From: JACRJW01 sp964359095
GTDB taxonomy: Bacteria; Patescibacteriota; Patescibacteriia; UBA9934; GWF2-40-263
Direction of reading: 5' to 3'
Assembly: GCA_964359095.1 (NCBI GenBank)
Contig: CAYHRJ010000005.1
Span: forward strand, 1 to 37,427
Length of the DNA stretch: 37,427 nt
Under the pieces are notes generated by a model. The model searched no databases. It was not told the DNA's origin and saw only the letters and a program-made list of their open reading frames with translations. Numbering within the stretch: the first letter of the stretch is position 1; the number at the start of each line of letters is the position of its first letter. The translations under genes were made by a program, and so were the position numbers. Positions 7,495 through 16,049 of this stretch are shown one piece after another.

Positions 7495-8702
7495 AAATCG
7501 GAATCGTTTCCAATTTGTATCCACCGGATGCGCGTGGCGGAGCAGAACTCGTGGCGCAGCGGGTGGCCGATGCCTTGTACGAACGTGGTCACAAGGTGTT
7601 TGTGCTCACCACGCAACCATACGATGGACTGCGAAGTTTGTTTGCGCGTGTGAGAGAGAGGACGCTCGAAGTCGTGTATCGTTTTTTCCCGCTCAACGTT
7701 TATTATTTGAAGAACGATGAAAGGATTCCATTTTCTGTTCGCGTTCTGTGGCATCTGATTGATCTGTGGAGTCCATGGTCGCGTGCAGCGATACGCCACG
7801 TGATCAAAAATGAATCTCCAGACGTGATTATCACACACAATCTAAAAGGCATCGGTGTGGGAATCGCTCTGGAGATTCAACAGAGAGGCGTGCCTCACAT
7901 CCACACACTCCACGATGTTCAACTCTCGGTGCCTAGCGGTCTGTTGATCGCCGGTGAGGAAGCATCATTTTTGAATCGTTCGTTTTTGCGACGTTGGTAT
8001 GAGGCTGCTGTGAAGCGACAGATCGGAATACCGGATCTTGTGCTGTCCCCATCAAAATTTTTAGTAGACTTCTATCGAGAACGTGGCATGTTTACCGATG
8101 TGCGTGTGGAGGTACTTGCGAATCCGTTGCCTCCAGAGAATCGTCCAGAGCTTCCAAAAACTCGACCACAGATGAAGACAAAATTTTTATTTGTAGGACA
8201 GCTTGAACCCCACAAAGGTGTTTCATTGTTGCTCGCGTCTCTAGATCAACTAGGTGAAGATGTGGAGCTCCATTTTGCTGGCGAAGGCTCGCTTGCCGAA
8301 TGTGTGAGCGATCGTGCACAACGTGACATTCGTGTGACCTATCACGGATTTGTTTCGTTGAATAATCTTGTGAAGCTCTTGGAGCATATCGATGCTGTTG
8401 TCCTGCCGTCCATCTGCTACGAAAATTCACCGACCGTTATCTACGAAGCATTTTTGATCGGCGTGCCGGTCATCGCGTCGCGGATCGGAGGCATTCCAGA
8501 GCTCGTGGAAGACGGCGTGTCAGGATTACTTGTCGCTCCTGGAAACACAGAGGAATTGGTAGCAGCCATGCACAGAATCCACAACGAGAGAGATGTTTGG
8601 TGGAAGAGGAAGACTGCGATTCGTGAGAACGCGCAGCAGTACTCCCTTGAGACATACGTGACGAGGTTGGAAACGTTCATGAGGCAAATCGTGGAAAAAT
8701 AA
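7491..8702 (+). CDS. GT4 family glycosyltransferase (GT-B fold)
   Basis: 403 residues. N-terminal motif SNLYPPDARGGAELVAQRVA, then ITHNLKGIGVG and HTLHDVQLSVPSG; C-terminal domain KFLFVGQLEPHKGVSLLL, LHFAGEGSLAECV, VTYHGFVSLNNLVKLLEHI and the catalytic E-x7-E region ENSPTVIYEAFLIGVPVIAS. These define a GT4 retaining glycosyltransferase. It begins inside the stop region of the upstream GT4 (ATGA). A 7-bp hairpin follows the stop, shared with the convergent gene. Function within the locus is inferred to be surface-glycan assembly. Confidence 0.9.
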   Translation: MKIGIVSNLYPPDARGGAELVAQRVADALYERGHKVFVLTTQPYDGLRSLFARVRERTLEVVYRFFPLNVYYLKNDERIPFSVRVLWHLIDLWSPWSRAAIRHVIKNESPDVIITHNLKGIGVGIALEIQQRGVPHIHTLHDVQLSVPSGLLIAGEEASFLNRSFLRRWYEAAVKRQIGIPDLVLSPSKFLVDFYRERGMFTDVRVEVLANPLPPENRPELPKTRPQMKTKFLFVGQLEPHKGVSLLLASLDQLGEDVELHFAGEGSLAECVSDRAQRDIRVTYHGFVSLNNLVKLLEHIDAVVLPSICYENSPTVIYEAFLIGVPVIASRIGGIPELVEDGVSGLLVAPGNTEELVAAMHRIHNERDVWWKRKTAIRENAQQYSLETYVTRLETFMRQIVEK

Positions 8703-8703
8703 T

Positions 8704-8721
8704 ACACCCTCGTCAGGGTGT
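8704..8721 (-). terminator. Hairpin between convergent genes, best as a leftward terminator
   Basis: Stem ACACCCT/AGGGTGT with loop CGTC. On the minus strand the stem is followed by TATTATTTTTCC, a usable T-rich tail; on the plus strand no T-tract follows. It overlaps the stop codon of the leftward gene by one base. Confidence 0.55.
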
Positions 8722-9068
8722 CAGTTGGTGAGCTTGTTTTTGTGGAGACGAGCAGCGGCGAAGTGGAAGAGAATTTCTGGGTTACTGGCGAGTTCAGGAG
8801 GAACGTGTTCGACAAGCTCCTGCGCGTCCATGATCACGATCGACGTTCCTGCACGGATGCCTTGCCTGGTGCGCACGCGCGAGATGATCTTTCCTGGTTG
8901 CGGAATCCTTGAGATCATCGGATGGGTGAAGACGATCGAGTTGTGAGCGGCCAGGTGCATCATCTCGAGCGCCAGCTCCGTCGGGTTCTTGAACTCGACG
9001 ATGGTTTGGACTTGCTCCTCAGGCTGTCCTTCTTGAAAGACGAGAAACGTGAACTTCATGCGAATCAT
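8721..9068 (-). CDS. Conserved-looking hypothetical protein, 115 aa
   Basis: Not recognised. The 115-residue protein (112 if ATG 9059 is used) is soluble, with an N-terminal strand KFTFLVFQEG, two alternating amphipathic stretches (TELALEMMHLAAHN and AQELVEHVPPEL) and a basic tail RLHKNKLTN. It has no signal peptide or membrane segment. Reality is supported by a strong promoter (TTGACA-16-TACGAT) correctly placed upstream, a hairpin at its 3' end, and compositional similarity to neighbours; the overlapping plus-strand frames lack these. Transcribed alone. Confidence 0.65.
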   Translation of the reverse strand: MIRMKFTFLVFQEGQPEEQVQTIVEFKNPTELALEMMHLAAHNSIVFTHPMISRIPQPGKIISRVRTRQGIRAGTSIVIMDAQELVEHVPPELASNPEILFHFAAARLHKNKLTN

Positions 9069-9086
9069 GGAGGCTCCAGCTGCTTC

Positions 9087-9114
9087 ATCGTACAGGAAAA
9101 AACATTTCTGTCAA
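9087..9114 (-). promoter_or_regulatory. Promoter of the 115-aa hypothetical gene
   Basis: Minus-strand consensus TTGACA (9109-9114), 16-nt spacer, TACGAT (9087-9092). One of the best -35 matches in the window; predicted start near 9080, leaving a leader of about 12-21 nt. Confidence 0.65.
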
Positions 9115-9140
9115 GGGAAATTAAGTGAATCCCGACTTGA

Positions 9141-9169
9141 TTGCTTCAACAGGAAGGATTGAGTACAAT
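9141..9169 (+). promoter_or_regulatory. Promoter of the 9195 operon
   Basis: TTGCTT (9141-9146), 17-nt spacer, TACAAT (9164-9169). Transcription would start near 9176, giving an AT-rich leader of about 19 nt with no Shine-Dalgarno sequence. Confidence 0.55.
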
Positions 9170-9194
9170 CCTATTATATTATTTTTTTCGTCGT

Positions 9195-9497
9195 ATGCAG
9201 CAACGCATTTCGAAATCCGTGATCGAGCAGGATGAGGAATTGTCCGCATTGTTGGAAGCGTTATTGCCCATGCTCGATCAAGAGCAGAGGCGCGGACTTT
9301 CCGTTCTGTTGAATGAATACACTGCCGTTGTGAAAAAAGAGGACGCGGAGTTTGAGCGTTCTTTGAAGCAGATTTCGCAGCAGTATGATAAACGTGTTGC
9401 TCATGCGCGTAGGATTGTTTTGATGAGCGCGATTGCAAAAAGTAAGACGACAAAACACTATGATGAAAAGAATAGAAAACACTCCAAGAGCAGATGA
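9195..9497 (+). CDS. Small helical hypothetical protein
   Basis: Unrecognised. 100 residues from ATG 9195, mostly predicted helix: a leucine-rich acidic N-terminal half (EELSALLEALLPMLDQEQ) and a strongly basic C-terminus (KSKTTKHYDEKNRKHSKSR). It has no membrane segment or signal. The start is set by a promoter 26 nt upstream; the frame is open to 9141 but those codons lie over the -35 and -10. The end overlaps the following gene by 38 nt, indicating translational coupling. Confidence 0.55.
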   Translation: MQQRISKSVIEQDEELSALLEALLPMLDQEQRRGLSVLLNEYTAVVKKEDAEFERSLKQISQQYDKRVAHARRIVLMSAIAKSKTTKHYDEKNRKHSKSR

Positions 9498-10299
9498 AAC
9501 TCAACGATACGTCATTGAAGGACCCAAGCGATTTCCGCGTTCAGAAGTGATCGCTCCGCTGCCCAAAGAAGCAGATCCTCAAGAACGAGCACGCAGGCAT
9601 TCCGAGAGATGGCTTATGGATGTCCTCGCGGGAATCGAGCGTCCGAAGTACGAAGAAGATCAGGCTTCCACACGCAAGCGCGTCTTAGAAACATTGAAGA
9701 TAAAAACCATGGCCGCTTTTAAGTTTATTGGTGGCCACATTCCGCTTGACGCGTCAGCCTTTCTTTTGCAGACGTTTATTATGAAACCTGGTGAGCGGGA
9801 TTATTTGATGCGAGCGCTCATGGAGAAAAGAACCGTGAGCGAGCAAGTTGCCAACATAGAGAGCGCGATCAACGTATCGGAGCACCTGACAGCCTTGGAG
9901 GGAACGGCTCTTTTGGAAAAAATTTGGGGTTTGTCTGACAGTGAACTTGCAGAAATGAAATTTGGAGCGTTGCTGGAGTCTACTTTATTACCTACGGAAT
10001 ACACACTTGACGAGGAACGCGCCTTTTCAGACGAGGCGACGCATGAGATTGCGCGCCTGATTAAAGAGAGCGTCCGTTCTCGTGTGGACGGAAAAAAATT
10101 GTTGATCGATATTTTAATGGTGGTCGCTATTGCAAAAGGCGGCGTGCTTCTCAAGCCGCTCGGAAAGGGAGCGAAGGTGGCCTATTACAGCATTAAGGCA
10201 CTTAAGGGAGCCAAAGTCATGAAGGGTGCGCGTAGTGAACTTCGCGGTGTTTGGAAAAAACCAAAACCAAAACCTGGAGAGATTGCTTCCGCGACCTGA
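9460..10299 (+). CDS. Hypothetical protein, mostly helical, 279 aa
   Basis: Unrecognised. Begins at the ATGATG at 9460/9463, inside the 3' end of the 9195 gene. The N-terminus is charged and proline-rich; a long helical middle follows (about residues 70-215), then a hydrophobic stretch LLIDILMVVAIAKGGVLL (about 219-236), and a lysine-rich, glycine-containing tail ending KKPKPKPGE. The single hydrophobic segment could be a membrane helix or hairpin. Part of a two-gene operon ending at the second 26-bp palindrome. A role cannot be assigned. Confidence 0.6.
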   Translation: MMKRIENTPRADETQRYVIEGPKRFPRSEVIAPLPKEADPQERARRHSERWLMDVLAGIERPKYEEDQASTRKRVLETLKIKTMAAFKFIGGHIPLDASAFLLQTFIMKPGERDYLMRALMEKRTVSEQVANIESAINVSEHLTALEGTALLEKIWGLSDSELAEMKFGALLESTLLPTEYTLDEERAFSDEATHEIARLIKESVRSRVDGKKLLIDILMVVAIAKGGVLLKPLGKGAKVAYYSIKALKGAKVMKGARSELRGVWKKPKPKPGEIASAT

Positions 10300-10323
10300 C
10301 ACGTCGTTCGCGAACGACGTGTC
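10298..10323. repeat. 26-bp perfect palindrome, copy 2
   Basis: Arms of 13 nt: GACACGTCGTTCG and its exact reverse complement. It overlaps the TGA of the 9460 gene and lies between convergent genes. Compared with copy 1 (6278-6303), the second base pair is A-T instead of G-C, preserving pairing. No T-tract follows, so a normal intrinsic terminator is doubtful. Confidence 0.8.
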
Positions 10324-10335
10324 CTGACCCCATTT

Positions 10336-12459
10336 CTAAAAATCATACTGAAACAGATAGACTGCTCCTTCGCCGACGCTGCGCCAGTCGTTGGCGGTGG
10401 ATTTGGCTGTTTCGATGATGCGAGGGGCGTCCCACCAGTAGTTGTTCACAAGGAAGAATAGGGTTGTCACGTCGCCATGTTGAGAAACAAGATTGAGAGC
10501 GGACTTTGCTGTCTCTCGTGTAGGCGATTCATTCATGGTCAAGAACGATTCGTAGAGTTTGCCGCTGGTGGGAATTGGATAAAAGAAGAGATCGCCGAAG
10601 TAGCGGAAGCCGATCTCGGAAATGGCGGCGGCAGAGACGGATTGGTTGGCGAGGGCGAGGTAGGGAATGCCGTCCGCGAGTTCCTCAGCAAGATACACAA
10701 CGTCGATGTCGGACGCACTGACGTTGAATCCACGGTTGCTTTCATACGTGTCACGTCTTGGATAGGCAAGATAAAAACTGCTTCCTGTGATCGTGATCAA
10801 GAGCAGAAGAGCAGATGCACGCAGCACAAGCGGTTGCGTTTTAAGATTCATGAACACATGGCCCAGGCCAAGGATCACGTACGGCGTCAGGAAAAAGGTG
10901 ACGAGTGGAAGTAGGCGCGCCGCGTAGTTGGTGCGCTCATAATCTATGAGGAACGAAAACTCTAGTGCCGTGGACATGATGAAATAGTTGACCGAGAGAG
11001 CCATCACGGTCAGGAGAATGGCGCGAAAGCGATGGGAGAGATCTTTGCGATATTCGTTCCAGGCGAAGATGGAAAGGATGATCAATAGGAGTGTTGCGTT
11101 TAGGCCGTAGAGGTAGACGAGATCTAAGAGCGGCGAAAATTTGTTTTCAAAAAAGACATTCAGGTTGAGCTGTGACAGCCAGGTGAGCGGATTCAGCGCT
11201 GCGAGGTTTACTCCCAGTTGTTGCTTGCTCATGAGGGCGTTGACAACAAACGAGAGAGGCAAGATGACACACGCCATGACAATGAGCAACGTCCGCACAA
11301 CACGATTTGTTTTCGGTGTGCGTGGGTTTGTGCGACTTGGGTCTGTGGCAAGAAACATGAAGTATAACAATCCTGGAATTCCGGCGATCGGATGGATCAG
11401 CACTGTGGCTATGGCGCTTACGCACAGAACTCGCAAGCGTGGATGTTCTTTTTCCAGCAGATACGGAATAGATGAAAGGACAAGTAGAAGCGTCCAAAGA
11501 TTCGCAAGGGCTTGCGGGGTTGTCACGATGAAGCTAAAGAGGGGAAGGAGAAACAGACCCATGAGACTCATCATCGCAATCGAACGTTTGCGTGTGATGT
11601 GAGCGGCCGCAAAAAACCAGGCCGCGGGGAGCAGAAGCGCTGTGAGCGTTGGGACAAGAAATGTGTCAGCTAGATCGATGGGAATCAGAAATCCGTGGTG
11701 AAGGAACAGGACGAGTACATACTGCCCGATGTAGTAAAACGGTTTGGGTGTGATCGTTCCAAATTCTGCGAGGTGGAGTTCTGTGGCTTTGTGGATGAAC
11801 GAGTCAAATCCAAATCCAATCGGAAAAACGATTGCCGCTACGCTTAGAAATGAAAAAAGAAAAACGCAAAAGAGGAGTAGTGAAATCGCGCGTTCTTTTC
11901 CTCGAGTGAGTAATCCAAACAACAGGGCACATGCGAGGATGAATAAGACAAACACAGAAACAGGCAGTCGTTCCCACACAGATCGGACAGCGTCCACCAC
12001 AGGATGCTGCGCCAAGGTAAAAAAGAAGAGGCTCATGAGTAGCATGATCGCTGAGATCGCGATCCACACAGTCCTCAAAATGTGATGTCGACGGCTGTGC
12101 CAAAGATCATGGGCGTGGGAAAAGAGGGAGAGGTGAGTAGCTTTTCGACAAGCCCAGAGCAGAATCGGTGGCGTGAGCAGAATCGTAACGTAGATTACCT
12201 CCGGCGTGACTTTCCAGATGTAATAACTTGCGGTGAGCAGAATCATCACGCTTGAAAGCAGAACCCATACACCCAGCCACCAACGCAAAATAGCTTTTTC
12301 AGCCTGCGTTATCACACCTCCCAGCTCCCAACCGTAAAAAGCCATATACAGCACAAGAAGTAGCGTTCCAACACTTTCTTGGCGCAGCACAAACGTGTTC
12401 CCAATAAAAACCACTAGAAAGAGCAAAGCGAAAATGGTAGAGTGGATGCGGTGGAGCAT
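10336..12459 (-). CDS. Large polytopic membrane protein, GT-C-like
   Basis: 707 residues with roughly 13-15 hydrophobic segments from residue 5 onward and a C-terminal globular extracytoplasmic region of about 130 residues (from LAYPRRDTYESNRG). A loop after about the sixth helix holds GFGFDSFIHKATELHLAEFG near residue 217; an acidic residue in an early extracytoplasmic loop, an H/E-rich stretch, many helices and a soluble tail resemble GT-C polyprenol-dependent transferases and related DUF6541-type proteins. Assignment is by topology only. Monocistronic on the minus strand between the second palindrome and a divergent start at 12483. A role in moving sugars onto surface molecules fits the DPM1-like gene at 1950 and the local context. 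Confidence 0.6.
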   Translation of the reverse strand: MLHRIHSTIFALLFLVVFIGNTFVLRQESVGTLLLVLYMAFYGWELGGVITQAEKAILRWWLGVWVLLSSVMILLTASYYIWKVTPEVIYVTILLTPPILLWACRKATHLSLFSHAHDLWHSRRHHILRTVWIAISAIMLLMSLFFFTLAQHPVVDAVRSVWERLPVSVFVLFILACALLFGLLTRGKERAISLLLFCVFLFSFLSVAAIVFPIGFGFDSFIHKATELHLAEFGTITPKPFYYIGQYVLVLFLHHGFLIPIDLADTFLVPTLTALLLPAAWFFAAAHITRKRSIAMMSLMGLFLLPLFSFIVTTPQALANLWTLLLVLSSIPYLLEKEHPRLRVLCVSAIATVLIHPIAGIPGLLYFMFLATDPSRTNPRTPKTNRVVRTLLIVMACVILPLSFVVNALMSKQQLGVNLAALNPLTWLSQLNLNVFFENKFSPLLDLVYLYGLNATLLLIILSIFAWNEYRKDLSHRFRAILLTVMALSVNYFIMSTALEFSFLIDYERTNYAARLLPLVTFFLTPYVILGLGHVFMNLKTQPLVLRASALLLLITITGSSFYLAYPRRDTYESNRGFNVSASDIDVVYLAEELADGIPYLALANQSVSAAAISEIGFRYFGDLFFYPIPTSGKLYESFLTMNESPTRETAKSALNLVSQHGDVTTLFFLVNNYWWDAPRIIETAKSTANDWRSVGEGAVYLFQYDF

Positions 12460-12470
12460 AAGACTGTTTT

Positions 12471-12479
12471 ATTTTACCA
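12471..12479 (-). promoter_or_regulatory. Extended -10 promoter of the 707-aa membrane protein gene
   Basis: Minus-strand TGGTAAAAT (TAAAAT at 12471-12476). The -10 ends 12 nt before ATG 12459, again predicting a leaderless mRNA. The 23-bp divergent gap must also hold the rightward promoter of the 12483 operon, possibly TATTTT at 12470-12475. Confidence 0.5.
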
Positions 12480-12482
12480 CGT

Positions 12483-13061
12483 ATGTTGCAGCGGGATCCG
12501 TATCGTCTTTTTCCTCACGATCATCTATTGCGGAACACCCTGGTTCCTCTGGTTCCTAGTTTCATCACTCCAAACATGGTCACGGTGTTTCGGATGGTAA
12601 TGACGCCGGTGGTTCTGTGGTTTTTGTATCTTGAAAATTTTGCCGTAGGTGTGCCGCTTTTTTGGTTTGTCGCTTTTACCGATGCACTCGACGGATCGCT
12701 TGCACGACTCAGGAAGCTGATCACTCCCTGGGGAACATTTTATGACCCACTAGCAGATAAGATATTCATTGGTTTGGTTGTCTTGTTGGTAGTGGTCAAG
12801 CACGTGAATTTCTATTTTGGAGCTCTCATTGTCCTGATCGAAGTCGCCATCATTCTCGGAGCCTTTTGGAAAAGGCGTCATGGAAAAATCATGAGCGCAA
12901 ATTTTTTTGGTAAAACTAAAATGTTTTTGCAGGTGCTGGGCGTGTCGTTTTTGTTGATCGCGCTCTCGGCTGGATTTGATTTGTTTATTCCTCTCTCGGT
13001 TGCGACGCTGTCACTCGCGATTGTGTTCGCGGTGATCAGCCTGTTCACCTATGGTCTCTAA
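12483..13061 (+). CDS. CDP-alcohol phosphatidyltransferase family protein
   Basis: 192 residues, membrane-embedded. It has the complete family signature D-x2-D-G-x2-A-R-x8-G-x3-D-x3-D: D67, D70-G71, A74-R75, G84, D88 and D92. These residues bind two metal ions and the CDP-activated lipid. About five to six hydrophobic helices follow. PgsA (phosphatidylglycerophosphate synthase) is the commonest bacterial member, but inositol- and other head-group transferases share the motif, so no symbol is given. First gene of a tight rightward operon to 19830; it overlaps the next gene by 11 nt. In this context it could make membrane phospholipid or a lipid anchor for the glycan. Confidence 0.88.
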   Translation: MLQRDPYRLFPHDHLLRNTLVPLVPSFITPNMVTVFRMVMTPVVLWFLYLENFAVGVPLFWFVAFTDALDGSLARLRKLITPWGTFYDPLADKIFIGLVVLLVVVKHVNFYFGALIVLIEVAIILGAFWKRRHGKIMSANFFGKTKMFLQVLGVSFLLIALSAGFDLFIPLSVATLSLAIVFAVISLFTYGL

Positions 13062-14631
13062 GATAACGATGGGCACTGTCGTAGTGATTTTTTTTCTGGG
13101 GAGTCTGATTCTTGTGAATCCGTCGCAGCTCTACGTTTCACCTGACGAAACAGCCAATGCATACTTTGCGAGTCTCTTTTCAGAGTCTGGATCGTTTCGT
13201 GGATCATTCGATGTGCTGGCGGATTCTATCGATGGACAACTTCACCCGCGCAGCACTGTTTCCATCGATGGTGTTCTGCTCCCCGGCAGTTTTCTCGGAC
13301 TTCCGTTTATCTATGGTGTGATCGCCGCGTTTGTTGGATCGTGGGTTTTCTGGATACTCACGCCGCTTCTCACGATTCTCGCTGCCATTGCATGGGGTCG
13401 AGTCATTGATAGATTCACGAATCCACTCATTGGTAAACTTTCCTTTGGGCTTTTTCTCTTACACCCAGCCGTTTGGTACTACTCGGCGCGCGGACTCATG
13501 CATAACGTGCTGTTCGTGGATCTCTTGATCCTGAGCGTTTGGATGTTCGTCGTAAGACCACTCAAGCGATCAAAAGAGTCTCGTGGAATTTGGAATGATA
13601 TTCTTGCCGGCCTGTTTCTTGGATTGGCTCTGTTCGTCCGTACGTCTGAGGCCTATTGGATTGTCGGTGGCATCCTGCTCTTTGCACTGGCTTGGTGTAG
13701 ACAGATTTCTTACAAGCGACTCCCCGCAGTCTTTGTGGGACTCTTGTTTGGAATTACGATCTTGCTGGGAATGAGCACACTCACCTACGGCAGTCCTTTT
13801 CATACTGGTTACACCATTGGTACGACTCAGATTGAGGATTTGCTCTCGACTGACAGCTTGGACGCGCTTACAACCTTGCCGTTTGGATTCCATCCCATGA
13901 ACGCCTGGCGACATTTTTTGGCATACGGCGTTGAAATGTTCTGGTGGCTTTCCGCGCTCACCCTGTTTGGATTCTTTATCCTGTTTTCACAAAAACGTCA
14001 TGCGTGGAGTGTTCGATCTAGTATCATGATAGCGACATTGATTTCGATGTGGCTTGTGTTCATGTATGGCTCCTGGGAGATTCACGACAATCCAGATTCC
14101 ACACAGATCACCATGGCTAATTCCTATGTGCGCTATTGGCTGCCGATGTATCTTTTTTCGACTCCAATGATTGCGGCGGCTATTGTGTGGATCGCAGAGC
14201 GCGGGCGGACGGTACTCGCACGGACACTGCTTGTAATCACGCTATGCTTGCTGATCGTAGGTTTCAACGTCCACGCCGTGTTCTTGCAGGGACAAGACGG
14301 ACTTGTTTCGATGAGGGCTGAGATTCACGAGTCTGAACTGATTCAAGCCTCTGTGCTACGCCTCACGCCAGGGGACGCCGTGATCATCGTGGATCGTGCT
14401 GATAAATTGTTCTTTCCACATCGTCGTGTGCTGTATCCATTGCGAAATGAAGCCACGTACAAAGTCATGCAAAGCCTCGTCTCACAAGCGCCGTTGTATT
14501 ATTATGGCATTAGCTTTCCCGATGTGGATTTTGAATATCTAAACAACTCGCGTTTGAGAAGAATGAATCTTCAGATCAGGTTGGTCGAAACCTACAACCA
14601 AGAATCGCTTTATCTTATTTTTTCTCCATGA
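13051..14631 (+). CDS. GT-C/PMT-like integral membrane glycosyltransferase
   Basis: 526 residues with about ten to eleven membrane helices. The first helix (TVVVIFFLGSLILV) is followed by a loop LYVSPDETANAYFA with the adjacent acidic pair D32-E33, the signature position of PMT/ArnT-like GT-C enzymes that use polyprenyl-phosphate sugars on the outer membrane face. The last ~110 residues are soluble. It starts inside the phosphatidyltransferase gene and its stop overlaps the next start, so it is translationally coupled to both. Donor and acceptor are unknown; the polyprenol-phosphate sugar synthase at 1950 is a plausible donor supplier. Confidence 0.7.
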   Translation: MVSKITMGTVVVIFFLGSLILVNPSQLYVSPDETANAYFASLFSESGSFRGSFDVLADSIDGQLHPRSTVSIDGVLLPGSFLGLPFIYGVIAAFVGSWVFWILTPLLTILAAIAWGRVIDRFTNPLIGKLSFGLFLLHPAVWYYSARGLMHNVLFVDLLILSVWMFVVRPLKRSKESRGIWNDILAGLFLGLALFVRTSEAYWIVGGILLFALAWCRQISYKRLPAVFVGLLFGITILLGMSTLTYGSPFHTGYTIGTTQIEDLLSTDSLDALTTLPFGFHPMNAWRHFLAYGVEMFWWLSALTLFGFFILFSQKRHAWSVRSSIMIATLISMWLVFMYGSWEIHDNPDSTQITMANSYVRYWLPMYLFSTPMIAAAIVWIAERGRTVLARTLLVITLCLLIVGFNVHAVFLQGQDGLVSMRAEIHESELIQASVLRLTPGDAVIIVDRADKLFFPHRRVLYPLRNEATYKVMQSLVSQAPLYYYGISFPDVDFEYLNNSRLRRMNLQIRLVETYNQESLYLIFSP

Positions 14632-16049
14632 TGTTGACTCGCCTACTTCAACTTCTTATCATCGCCTTTCCGATTCTCCTTTTCGGCTGGCTTGCCACTC
14701 AATGGCTCGTGCCGTCAGGTGTTTTTTTTGTGAGCCATACCGTCGGTGAGGAATCGCCGTTTATCGACGGACTTCAACCAGGCACACGCGTGCTTTCGTC
14801 TGAGGACGGAGTGCAGGCGATCGTCGGCGATCCAGCGTTCTTTTTTGTTCATCCACATCGTGATTTCGAACGTATTGTGTTGGAAGTCTGGTTTCAAAAT
14901 GACATGGTTCCCATCGTCGAGTTGGGTGCGCTCACAAGAATCAATCCAGAATCGTATACGTTGTTGCCTGTTCATAATCGTTTGATCGACGGGTCATCTT
15001 GGAATCGAATCGATGAAGATGGAATTGTGCTGTTGCAGCGTGAAAAGAAGCACGAGTCACTCACTGCATTTTTTGCTGATCCTCCAGCTCGCGACACGGT
15101 CGCCACATATCGAACCACGTTTGATGTTCCGTATCGTCTGCCAGATTACCAATCCTCAAATCGTATTCAGACGATCGCTGTGTCCCTGCGCGGTCATCAT
15201 GAATTCAAAACCTATATCAAGAACGAGATCCTCTCTTTTACATTCAGCTACATGGACATGAATCGTGATGATGGAGCAGATGTGGTGCGTGCAACGGTTT
15301 TCAATGAGGCAGGACAGCCCGTTGCCGAGGCACGCAGTGAGGACGATAGCAATACGATGGACGACTCGGTGGCAACAGGAATGAAGACGCTGAAGCTCAA
15401 CGCGTTCGGTCTGCCTGAGGGAGTCTACAAAGTTGTGATGGACACCACACGCGATGTTTTTTTTCGATCGATCGAGACGACGCAGCAAAAAATGGTGTTT
15501 TCAGGATCCGTGTTCGTCGGGGACGAGATTGGGTATCATGCAACGGCAGAAGGCGCGACGATCTGGACCGAGTCCAATCGTCTCCGTTTGCAAACCCGTC
15601 ACGCACAAGGCGTGCAGTCGATCTCGACGGATTCGACAACCCTCGAAATCTTGGAACCCTATGTCTGGTACGTCCTCCCGCTCGGACAAGATCTTGAGCG
15701 CATCGAGATTCCCACGGGCGATGTTGAAATCGTGACCGACGGGAAAATCGCGTTCTCGGAATCGCAGTATTTCAATCCTGATCCTGTGACCCTCACACCT
15801 TTTACCAATCTTGAAGACTCAGGCATTGACTATGTGCTCGCACAGTATAAGTCTCCACGCACAGAAGGGGACTGGCTGGTTGCGCAAGTTGCATTTGACA
15901 CGGATGAAATCTACACAGAAGATGAAGCATGGAAGTTTAGTTTTTCTACGCCTGGTATAGAGCAAATGGATGCCGCACTTCTCATCCACGCGATCAACGC
16001 CTGGATGTATCGAGAAGATTTACCTGTAGTGAGCGAAGTCGAACTATGA
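14628..16049 (+). CDS. Membrane-anchored extracytoplasmic hypothetical protein
   Basis: 473 residues, unrecognised. One N-terminal helix (about residues 4-29, LLQLLIIAFPILLFGWLATQ) acts as a signal anchor; the rest is soluble, beta-rich and acidic, with repeated strands such as IERIVLEVWFQ, LSFTFSYMDMN and WLVAQVAFD. No catalytic motif was identified. It sits between a GT-C-like enzyme and a small membrane protein with 4-nt overlaps on both sides, and the following gene starts 4 nt before its stop. Such proteins may act as binding or scaffold subunits of an export/assembly machine; this is inference from position only. Confidence 0.65.
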   Translation: MMLTRLLQLLIIAFPILLFGWLATQWLVPSGVFFVSHTVGEESPFIDGLQPGTRVLSSEDGVQAIVGDPAFFFVHPHRDFERIVLEVWFQNDMVPIVELGALTRINPESYTLLPVHNRLIDGSSWNRIDEDGIVLLQREKKHESLTAFFADPPARDTVATYRTTFDVPYRLPDYQSSNRIQTIAVSLRGHHEFKTYIKNEILSFTFSYMDMNRDDGADVVRATVFNEAGQPVAEARSEDDSNTMDDSVATGMKTLKLNAFGLPEGVYKVVMDTTRDVFFRSIETTQQKMVFSGSVFVGDEIGYHATAEGATIWTESNRLRLQTRHAQGVQSISTDSTTLEILEPYVWYVLPLGQDLERIEIPTGDVEIVTDGKIAFSESQYFNPDPVTLTPFTNLEDSGIDYVLAQYKSPRTEGDWLVAQVAFDTDEIYTEDEAWKFSFSTPGIEQMDAALLIHAINAWMYREDLPVVSEVEL

